From contig CAKTMC010000019.1 in NCBI GenBank assembly GCA_934573735.1, positions 1 to 31,008 of the forward strand: a stretch of 31,008 nucleotides of DNA. The letters are read 5' to 3'. The notes beneath the pieces are model-generated. The model was not told where the DNA came from, did not search any database, and worked only from the letters and a program-made list of their open reading frames with translations. The stretch is from an uncultured Oscillospiraceae bacterium (GTDB lineage Bacteria; Bacillota; Clostridia; Oscillospirales; Oscillospiraceae). How positions within the stretch are numbered: position 1 is the stretch's first letter; every line of letters begins with the position of its first letter. The position numbers and the translations under genes were made by a program. Positions 15,805 to 22,069 of the stretch are shown here, in pieces.

Positions 15805-16779
15805 ATGGAAAATAAGGTTTTTAAGGTAGTTCTTCTTCAGGCTCTCCCCGCCTCCGGCAAGTCCGAGGTAAGAAATTTTATGGCAAACATCGAGCCGCAG
15901 CGCCTTCAGGATGAGTTCCACATCGGAGAAAATCTTCAGCTTGACGATTTTCCCTATGTACACATGATGCGCCGCATTGACAACGAGCTTCAGGCCATGG
16001 GCGAGGCGCGTATATTCTATCCCGGTGAGGAGCCCTTTATCGACGGACGCGACTGGGGCACGCTCTGCGCGCTGCTCAACGAGGACTATCACGACCTCAT
16101 GAACCGCAATGTCGTCAAGCCCGACTCGGCGGCACAGCTTCTCTTTGACCGCTACGACCGTGCCGGTCTACAGGCAGGCATCAGCCCGCGGCTCGGCGTT
16201 CTCAAGGAGGACATCCGCAGAAGGCTCGCCGAAAAGCTTGAGGATGAGGCGCGTGAGATGCTCGACGGCAAGCACGCAGGCTATCCCGAGAGCTTTGAGG
16301 ACAAGACCATCATCATTGAGTGCGCTCGCGGCGGACCGGATGGCTCTACCCTCCCCCTGACCGGCACCTTCGGCTATCAGTACTCGCTGCCGATGTTCTG
16401 CCCCGAGATACTTGAAAACGCCGTTATTCTCTACATCTGGGTCACTCCCGAGGAGTCCCGCCGCAAGAATGCCGACCGCGCCGACCCGAACGATCCCGGC
16501 TCAAACCTCCATCACGGTGTTCCGATGGCGGTCATGCTCGGCGACTACGGCTGCGACGACATGGAATATCTTGTCGAGCACGCCGAGGTCAAGAACACCG
16601 TCACCGTCAAGGCGCACGGCAGAAGCTACAACGTTCCCATCGGCATATTCGATAACCGCGTAGACAAGACCTCCTTCCTGCGCGCAGAGTCCGCCGAGTG
16701 GGATGCCGCCAAGGTCGAGGAGGTCACCGCCGCCATCCGTCAGGCGACCGACACGATGTACGAGAACTATATAAAATAA
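15805..16779 (+). CDS. P-loop protein of unknown function
   Basis: The protein has 324 residues and I do not recognise a named family. An N-terminal strand VVLLQ leads into ALPASGKSEVRNF (about 13-25), a Walker A loop with Ala in place of the first Gly. A later hydrophobic strand, KTIIIECARGGPDG (about 172-185), could carry the acidic partner, and AVILYIWVTPEESRRKN resembles the lid of kinase-like P-loop proteins. The fold is therefore probably an ATP- or GTP-binding kinase or regulatory NTPase. It follows the nucleotidase by 21 nt with its own GAGGAG ribosome binding site, so it is probably co-transcribed. Length and composition look like a complete cytosolic protein. Confidence 0.7.
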   Translation: MENKVFKVVLLQALPASGKSEVRNFMANIEPQRLQDEFHIGENLQLDDFPYVHMMRRIDNELQAMGEARIFYPGEEPFIDGRDWGTLCALLNEDYHDLMNRNVVKPDSAAQLLFDRYDRAGLQAGISPRLGVLKEDIRRRLAEKLEDEAREMLDGKHAGYPESFEDKTIIIECARGGPDGSTLPLTGTFGYQYSLPMFCPEILENAVILYIWVTPEESRRKNADRADPNDPGSNLHHGVPMAVMLGDYGCDDMEYLVEHAEVKNTVTVKAHGRSYNVPIGIFDNRVDKTSFLRAESAEWDAAKVEEVTAAIRQATDTMYENYIK

Positions 16780-16801
16780 GCTTACCCGGCTTAAAGCTGC
16801 G

Positions 16802-16841
16802 CCCCATTTGTCGGACAGGTGGAAACGTCCGGCAAGTGGGG
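16802..16841 (+). terminator. Long hairpin after the P-loop gene
   Basis: Stem of 15 pairs with two G-U pairs (CCCCATTTGTCGGAC at 16802-16816 with 16827-16841) and a 10-nt loop, 23 nt after the stop. No T-run follows directly. A terminator is the simplest reading. Confidence 0.5.
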
Positions 16842-16888
16842 TCAGTTCGGGTTTTGGGCTTATTTCGAGCTGATAGTGCAAAAATATA

Positions 16889-16917
16889 TTGTATTTATCC
16901 TGACAATCGTTTATAAT
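16889..16917 (+). promoter_or_regulatory. Promoter of glnS
   Basis: TTGTAT (16889-16894), 17 bp, TATAAT (16912-16917), about 35 nt before the glnS ATG. The leader is too short for a T-box. Confidence 0.6.
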
Positions 16918-16951
16918 ATTACGACAGCTTTTATTGGGAGAGAGAGGATAT

Positions 16952-18637
16952 ATGGAAGAAACAACAAGAAATTTCATCGAGGCCTTTGTTCAGGAGGATC
17001 TCTCCGAGGGGCAGCGCTGCTATGGGATGCAAATTCACACCCGCTTCCCGCCTGAGCCGAACGGCTATCTCCACATCGGCCACTGCAAGGCGCTGACCAT
17101 AGATTTCAGCACCGCTGAGCATTTTGGCGGCATCTGCAACCTGCGCATGGATGATACCAACCCTGCCAAGGAGGACACCGAGTATGTCGATGCCATTCAG
17201 GAGGACATACATTGGCTCGGCTTCGACTGGGGCGACAGGTTCTATTACGGCTCCGATTACTTTGAAAAGACCTACGAATACGCCATAGAGCTCATCAAGA
17301 AGGGGCTTGCCTACGTCTGCGAGCTCACGCCGGAGCAGTTCCGCGAGTACCGCGGCGATACAACGCATCCCGCCGTGAGTCCCTGGCGCGAGCGTCCCAT
17401 TGAGGAGAGTCTTGAGCTATTTGAACGCATGAAGAACGGCGAGTTTGAGGAAGGCCGCTACACTCTGCGCGCAAAAATCGACCTTGCAAGCGGCAACTTC
17501 AATATGCGTGACCCGGTGCTTTACCGCATAAGATATATTGAGCATCACCGTCAGGGCACCAAATGGTGCATCTTCCCGATGTATGACTTTGCCCACCCCA
17601 TTCAGGATGCGCTTGAGGGCATTACGCACTCGCTCTGCTCTCTGGAGTATGAGGCGCACCGTCCTCTCTATGACTGGGTCGTTTCCAACGTCTCCATTCC
17701 GGGCATCAAGCCGCGTCAGATAGAGTTTGCGCGTCTCGGCATCAACTACACCGTCATGTCCAAGCGTAAGCTGCGCCAGCTCGTCGAGGAAAAGCGCGTT
17801 TCCGGCTGGGACGATCCGCGTATGCCGACTCTCTGCGGTCTGCGCCGCCGCGGTTATACCGCAAAGTCCATCCGCAATTTCTGTGAGCGCATCGGCGTAT
17901 CAAAGGTTGACTCCACGGTTGACTGGGCACTGCTTGAAAGCTGCCTGCGTGACGACCTGAACGAGCACGCAAAGCGCGTTATGGCGGTGCTCCATCCCGT
18001 CAAGCTCATCGTCACGAACTACCCCGAGGGACAGTCCGAGATGCTGACCGTTGAGAACAATCCCCTCCGCCCCGAGGACGGCACACGCGAGCTCAGCTTC
18101 TCCCGTGAGCTTTGGATCGAGGCCGACGACTTTATGGAGGTTCCCGCGCCGAAGTATAAGCGTCTGCATCCCGGCTATGAGGTGCGTCTCAAGGGCGCGT
18201 ATCTCGTCACCTGCACCGGCTGCAAGAAGGACGACGAGGGCAATGTGACCGAGATATACTGCGAGTACGACCCTGAGAGCCGCGGCGGAAATCCTGCCGA
18301 CGGGCGCAAGGTCAAGGGCGCGACCATTCACTGGGTCGATGCCTCCACCGCAGTTGACGCGGAGGTCAGGCTCTATGACTATCTGTTCAGCGATCCCGAG
18401 CCGGACGGACAGGACAAGAATTTCCTTGACTGCATCAATCCCGACAGTCTCAAGGTGCTGACCGGCTGTAAGCTTGAGGCCGGTCTCGGCAAGCTTGCAA
18501 TGCCTGAAAAGGGCAAGGACTCCGAGGGCTTCCAGTTTATGCGTCAGGGTTACTTCTGCCTTGATAACCGTGACGCGGCACCGGAGCATCTTGTCTTTAA
18601 CCGCGCAGTCGCGCTGAAGGACAGCTTCAAGAAATAA
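16952..18637 (+). CDS. glnS: Glutaminyl-tRNA synthetase
   Basis: The protein has 561 residues and charges tRNA-Gln with glutamine. PPEPNGYLHIGHCKA (class I HIGH motif, about 35-50), DDTNPAKED and VMSKRKL (KMSKS equivalent) are intact. The C-terminal beta-barrel anticodon-binding region with WIEADDFMEVP and YLVTCTGCKKDD..GNVTEI completes the GlnRS fold. RMDDTNPAKE together with QGTKWCIFPMYDFAHPIQDALEGITHS discriminates it from GluRS. ATG 16952 is chosen over a TTG at 16934 because AGAGAGG lies at the right distance. Presence of GlnRS means that Gln-tRNA-Gln can be made directly here. Confidence 0.96.
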   Translation: MEETTRNFIEAFVQEDLSEGQRCYGMQIHTRFPPEPNGYLHIGHCKALTIDFSTAEHFGGICNLRMDDTNPAKEDTEYVDAIQEDIHWLGFDWGDRFYYGSDYFEKTYEYAIELIKKGLAYVCELTPEQFREYRGDTTHPAVSPWRERPIEESLELFERMKNGEFEEGRYTLRAKIDLASGNFNMRDPVLYRIRYIEHHRQGTKWCIFPMYDFAHPIQDALEGITHSLCSLEYEAHRPLYDWVVSNVSIPGIKPRQIEFARLGINYTVMSKRKLRQLVEEKRVSGWDDPRMPTLCGLRRRGYTAKSIRNFCERIGVSKVDSTVDWALLESCLRDDLNEHAKRVMAVLHPVKLIVTNYPEGQSEMLTVENNPLRPEDGTRELSFSRELWIEADDFMEVPAPKYKRLHPGYEVRLKGAYLVTCTGCKKDDEGNVTEIYCEYDPESRGGNPADGRKVKGATIHWVDASTAVDAEVRLYDYLFSDPEPDGQDKNFLDCINPDSLKVLTGCKLEAGLGKLAMPEKGKDSEGFQFMRQGYFCLDNRDAAPEHLVFNRAVALKDSFKK

Positions 18638-18650
18638 GAAATATTATATT

Positions 18651-18685
18651 AAACATCCTCAAATGTGCTCATTTGAGGATGTTTT
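18651..18685 (+). terminator. Rho-independent terminator of glnS
   Basis: Perfect 15-bp stem (AAACATCCTCAAATG at 18651-18665 with its complement at 18670-18684), TGCT-type 4-nt loop, ending in TTTT. It covers an in-frame ATG at 18663, which helps to place the start of the next gene at 18696. Confidence 0.85.
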
Positions 18686-18695
18686 GGTAAGGGCT

Positions 18696-19178
18696 ATGAT
18701 AAATCATCCATTTCCACCGGTTTTTAATGAGAAGTCGGAGATTTTAATTCTCGGGAGCTTCCCATCCGTCAAGTCAAGGGAAAATATGTTTTACTACGCG
18801 CATCCGCAAAACCGGTTCTGGCGCGTTTTGGCGGCGGTTTACGGCTGCGCAGTGCCGCAGAGCGTCGAGGAAAAAACGGAGCTGCTGCTGAGTAATCGCG
18901 TCGCGCTATGGGATGTTCTCGCCTCATGCGAAATCCGCGGCAGTGCGGACAGCAGCATAAAAAGCGCCGTCCCGAACGACCTGAGTATTATCACCTCTCG
19001 CTGCGATATCAAAAGGATTTATACCAATGGGCAGACGAGCGACAGATATTACAGGCGCTTTTCCCGGGAAATCACGGGGCGTGACGCAATTTGCCTCCCC
19101 TCCACCTCCCCTGCCAACGCCGCATGGACGCTTGAGCGGCTGATCGAGGCATGGAAAATGGTTTTTGAACAGCAATAA
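18696..19178 (+). CDS. DNA-deoxyinosine/hypoxanthine-DNA glycosylase (uracil-DNA glycosylase superfamily)
   Basis: The protein has 160 residues. It belongs to the small UDG-superfamily group annotated as hypoxanthine-DNA glycosylase, which removes deaminated bases to start base-excision repair. LILGSFPSVKSRENMFYYAHPQNRFWRVL in two halves (motif 1 with the GSFPS loop and the HPQNRFW segment) and LPSTSPANA (motif 2, the Ser-Pro-Ala-Asn loop) are clear. ATG 18696 gives the usual N-terminus MxxHPFxPVF; the upstream ATG 18663 lies in the glnS terminator. The TAA stop is inside a bidirectional terminator stem. Confidence 0.85.
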   Translation: MINHPFPPVFNEKSEILILGSFPSVKSRENMFYYAHPQNRFWRVLAAVYGCAVPQSVEEKTELLLSNRVALWDVLASCEIRGSADSSIKSAVPNDLSIITSRCDIKRIYTNGQTSDRYYRRFSREITGRDAICLPSTSPANAAWTLERLIEAWKMVFEQQ

Positions 19179-19204
19179 CCGCCTGAGATGACTCAGGCGG
19201 TTAT
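19175..19204. terminator. Bidirectional terminator between glycosylase and MFS genes
   Basis: Perfect 13-bp stem (ATAACCGCCTGAG at 19175-19187 with 19192-19204), 4-nt loop ATGA, between two converging genes. T-rich sequence lies on both sides. Confidence 0.85.
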
Positions 19205-19239
19205 CATTCTTTGGATTTGTGTTGTATTCTCAGTGAGAA

Positions 19240-20559
19240 TTACTGCTTCTGAGCTGCTGCCATCTCGGCTTCGATCTTTTCGTCGATCTTGGTCTTGAGG
19301 GGCAGGGTAATCGCGATAACCATGGAAATCAGGAATGCGCAGAGGCAGAAGATGAATGCAGGAACGTAGGAGCCGAAGTTGTCCTTGAACCATGCGCCCA
19401 TGAAGGTACCGAAGGAGGGGCCAATGCCCATAACGATGAGGGTTGCAAGACCCCATGTACGGCCAAGACCGGCGCCGCCAAAGACGGAGCCTGCATAGCC
19501 TGCGCATCCGCCGGGCTCAATGCCCCAGTAGGTGGCGAGGAAGAACATGGCGATGATGACGAGGGGCAGCTTCTGGGTCAGGCACAGTGCAACGCCGAGA
19601 GCGCCGCAGGCAGGTCCGATGATGAGCATTATCTTACGACCCTTGACCTCGGAGCCTATCTTCTTAACAAGTGCGTCGGAAATCTTACCGGTGATGGGCA
19701 TCATGAATACGCCGAACAGACCGATGAGCATGTAAATATTTGCAGCCTTGTCGGGATCCATCTTCATGTCAGCCTGGAAGAAGCCGACAGCCTGAGACCA
19801 GATAAGGAATTCGCCGGCCATTGCGGTCAGGAAGCAAAGGATGTCCGCCCAGATAGCGTAGGTGGAGAAGGCTTCCTTGACGGTGATGGCGCGCTTTGCG
19901 GGACCCTCTCTCTTCTTGAGAGTCTCGGTGCCGAAGGGCTGAACATTGTAGTAGTTGGGGGTACGCTTTGCGATGAGAGCAGCAGCTACGAGGAATACCG
20001 CGCAGATGATGGACATCATTATCATGCCGGGCTTCCAACCCATGTTTTTCAGAACGGGCTTGAGAAGGAGGGTGAGTATGAGCTGTGCAAGAGGTGCGCC
20101 TGCGAAGGCGAAGCCCCACATGGTGCCGTAGCGGGCACCGACGTACCACTGACGGCAGGAGATGGTGGAGCTGACCCACAGCATACCGGTACCGATACCG
20201 GCGAAGAGACCGTAGGTGAAGAGGTAAACAACGTATGCATTAGCGGCGCCGGGCTTAACAAACATAGCGGTAAGGAAGAAGCCGAGGAAGCAGCAGAGCG
20301 CGCCCATAAAGTAGGTGGGGCGAGTGCCCTTCTTGTCAACAATACCGCCGGAGAAGAATGCCGTGATTGCGTAGACGGTCATCATTATGCAGTAGCCGAG
20401 GGAGGTCATGGTGGTGGTCCAGCCGGTGTCGGCAATGATAAGGGGCTGCATAATGGAGAAGCTGGAACGGTAGCCAAACAGGCAGAAAACTGCGAGGAAG
20501 GCGGAAGTTACGGTGCATAGACCATATTTCTTGGCCTTTTCTTCAGATATGGAATTCAT
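19240..20559 (-). CDS. MFS transporter, OxlT-like (oxalate/formate antiporter family)
   Basis: The protein has 439 residues and about 12 membrane helices with a central cytoplasmic loop (about 195-230). The SGGIVDKKGTRPTYFMG loop between helices 2 and 3 is the MFS signature, and TGKISDALVKKIG is the second-half equivalent. The closest family is the monocarboxylate/OxlT group, which exchanges organic anions. It ends the hpdBCA transcription unit with a GGAGG ribosome binding site. I infer uptake of 4-hydroxyphenylacetate (or exchange with its product or another anion). Codons avoid ATA almost completely, like the hpd genes, which supports one highly expressed unit. Confidence 0.85.
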   Translation of the reverse strand: MNSISEEKAKKYGLCTVTSAFLAVFCLFGYRSSFSIMQPLIIADTGWTTTMTSLGYCIMMTVYAITAFFSGGIVDKKGTRPTYFMGALCCFLGFFLTAMFVKPGAANAYVVYLFTYGLFAGIGTGMLWVSSTISCRQWYVGARYGTMWGFAFAGAPLAQLILTLLLKPVLKNMGWKPGMIMMSIICAVFLVAAALIAKRTPNYYNVQPFGTETLKKREGPAKRAITVKEAFSTYAIWADILCFLTAMAGEFLIWSQAVGFFQADMKMDPDKAANIYMLIGLFGVFMMPITGKISDALVKKIGSEVKGRKIMLIIGPACGALGVALCLTQKLPLVIIAMFFLATYWGIEPGGCAGYAGSVFGGAGLGRTWGLATLIVMGIGPSFGTFMGAWFKDNFGSYVPAFIFCLCAFLISMVIAITLPLKTKIDEKIEAEMAAAQKQ

Positions 20560-20588
20560 TTATTATCCTCCATTCATTACTTCCTATC

Positions 20589-20627
20589 TTTTTCCCTCCC
20601 GATATAAACCGGGAGTGCGCGGGGAAA
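20589..20627 (-). promoter_or_regulatory. Hairpin in the hpdA-MFS spacer
   Basis: CTCCCG (20596-20601) pairs with CGGGAG (20610-20615); flanking CTTTTTCCC and GGGGAAAGG can extend it. It sits between hpdA and the transporter gene and may act as an attenuator or mRNA boundary. No clear T-run on the minus strand. Confidence 0.4.
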
Positions 20628-20646
20628 GGGGGATTACTTTTTCTGC

Positions 20647-21594
20647 TTAGAACGGAGTATTCTCTCCGATGTAACAGGCTATATCGTTGCTGAGATACAG
20701 CTCCTGAAGCTCAAGCATACGCTCCTCGGTCATGTCGCCCTTGTCATTGTACTCATAGACCTTGCCGAGCTGCTCCCACTTTGTTCCGCCCATGCGGTGG
20801 AAGCGAAGGAGGTTAATCTCGAAAAGACCGTTCTCGTTCATAAAGTCAATGAGGCGCTTGGCGTTCTCGGTGCTGTCATTGTAGCCGTGGATGGTGGGCT
20901 GACGGAGAACAAGTCTGCCGTTCCACCAATCAGCGTGAGCAAGCGTGGATATATTGCGGAGAATAGGCTGATTGCTGACGCCGGTTCCCCATATGTGCTT
21001 CTCCTCGTCCATATTCTTTACGTCTATGAACGCAAAGTTGAGATTGCGGAATATCTTCTTGAAAATCTCGGGAGAGGTGAAGGCACTTGTTTCAATAGCG
21101 GTATGCATTTGCTCCTTGCGGCAGCGCTGAAGAACTTCATCAAGGAACTCATGGTGAAGCAGCGGCTCACCGCCGGAGAATGTAACGCCGCCGTTAGATC
21201 CCCAGTTGGGATAATCGCGCATCAGGATCGCCATAAGATCATCGACAGTCAGGAATCGGACGCACTGCTTGAGCGCATGAGCGGCGCAAACCTCGCTGCA
21301 ATCTATCGTCTCGCACTTGTTGCAGATAGCCCAATCAAGGACGGGCTTACCCTCCTCATTGAACTTCAAAGAGCCGTTCGGGCATGCGTCACGGCAGGCT
21401 GTACAGCCCTGATCCCATTTACAGGTGCGCTCGGCAAAAAGAAGATGCTTCTTCACTGCCCAGCTTTCGGGGTTTGCACACCATCTGCACTGCAGAGGGC
21501 AGCCGACGAAAAATACGTTTGTGCGGCATCCGGGACCGTCATGGACGGAATAGCTCTGGATGTCGAATATCATTCCTGTTTTTGCTTCTGGCAT
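20647..21594 (-). CDS. hpdA: 4-hydroxyphenylacetate decarboxylase activating enzyme (radical SAM)
   Basis: The protein has 315 residues. It uses S-adenosylmethionine and a [4Fe-4S] cluster to install the glycyl radical on HpdB. The radical SAM motif is Cys32-x3-Cys36-x2-Cys39 in GCPLQCRWCANPES. A ferredoxin-like insert follows, with CKWDQGCTACRDAC and CNKCETIDCSEVC, enough cysteines for two extra clusters as in other glycyl-radical activases. TFSGGEPLLHHEF (SAM-binding GGE) and IDVKNMDEEKH are also typical. The start follows GGAAGGA at good spacing. Its place after hpdB-hpdC matches the gene order in known p-cresol-forming clostridia. Confidence 0.93.
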   Translation of the reverse strand: MPEAKTGMIFDIQSYSVHDGPGCRTNVFFVGCPLQCRWCANPESWAVKKHLLFAERTCKWDQGCTACRDACPNGSLKFNEEGKPVLDWAICNKCETIDCSEVCAAHALKQCVRFLTVDDLMAILMRDYPNWGSNGGVTFSGGEPLLHHEFLDEVLQRCRKEQMHTAIETSAFTSPEIFKKIFRNLNFAFIDVKNMDEEKHIWGTGVSNQPILRNISTLAHADWWNGRLVLRQPTIHGYNDSTENAKRLIDFMNENGLFEINLLRFHRMGGTKWEQLGKVYEYNDKGDMTEERMLELQELYLSNDIACYIGENTPF

Positions 21595-21633
21595 AAATTA
21601 CATCCTTCCGTATCAGAGCTTGACATTTCACAT

Positions 21634-21658
21634 ATGGGGAAGACAGAGTCTTCCCCAT
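21634..21658 (-). promoter_or_regulatory. Hairpin between hpdC and hpdA
   Basis: Perfect 11-bp stem (ATGGGGAAGAC at 21634-21644 with 21648-21658) and a 3-nt loop. On the minus strand it stands 18 nt after the hpdC stop and has no T-run, so 3'-end protection or partial termination that lowers hpdA relative to hpdBC is likely. Confidence 0.55.
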
Positions 21659-21676
21659 GTATGTTTTATTGCGTGA

Positions 21677-21937
21677 TTACTTTCTCTCAAACTTATCGCA
21701 GCTGAAAGCGCCGCACTGAGCATATGCCCAGTTCTCCTTGTCATAGCCCTTGCAGGTGCCTATACCATACTTATCTGCATCACCGAAGTGCTTGCAGAAC
21801 TGGCACATAAAGCCTTCCTGGAAGCGGGGGCATGCGTCGGAACCTTCGCCGTCAATGGGAACGATGCACTTGGACAGTGCGCACATACCTTTTTCGCAGT
21901 CGAGGTGCAGGAAATTTGCGCATTCGCAATGTTTCAT
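21677..21937 (-). CDS. hpdC: 4-hydroxyphenylacetate decarboxylase small Fe-S subunit
   Basis: The protein has 86 residues, matching the known length of about 85. The cluster ligands described for the clostridial gamma subunit can be placed: His3, Cys6, Cys19 and Cys36 for one [4Fe-4S] cluster and Cys45, Cys48, Cys62 and Cys80 for the second. FLHLDCEKGMCALSK, VPIDGEGSDACPRF and KENWAYAQCGA are characteristic. This subunit is specific to HPA decarboxylase; the related indoleacetate and phenylacetate decarboxylases lack it, so it is the best evidence for the substrate. ATG 21937 is chosen (GGAGG upstream); the open frame extends further upstream without a good start. Confidence 0.95.
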   Translation of the reverse strand: MKHCECANFLHLDCEKGMCALSKCIVPIDGEGSDACPRFQEGFMCQFCKHFGDADKYGIGTCKGYDKENWAYAQCGAFSCDKFERK

Positions 21938-22009
21938 TATATTTATACCTCCGTTATAGTTTGGTGATTCGTTGGGCCTTCGCCCGTTATCCGTTATCTT
22001 ATCTTCGCG

Positions 22010-22053
22010 GGATGCCTCCCCGCGCGGAGGGAAAGCCGGCGGGGGAAGCATCC
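22010..22053 (-). promoter_or_regulatory. Strong hairpin between hpdB and hpdC
   Basis: GGATGC (22010-22015) pairs with GCATCC (22048-22053), and CCCCGC pairs with GCGGGG one internal loop further in. It lies in an unusually long 132-nt spacer within an operon whose products form a tight complex. It could be an RNase-processing or stabilising element. Confidence 0.5.
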
Positions 22054-22069
22054 GTTGAGGGGGGATAAA

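Noticed and set aside
16780..16951. Possible T-box leader for glnS
   Set aside because: A T-box needs a long leader with an AGGGTGG-type antiterminator sequence; the promoter at 16889-16917 leaves only about 28 nt of leader and no such sequence is present. The hairpin is upstream of the promoter.
18663..18695. ATG at 18663 as the start of the DNA glycosylase
   Set aside because: It lies within the terminator stem of glnS, and the family N-terminus starts at 18696.
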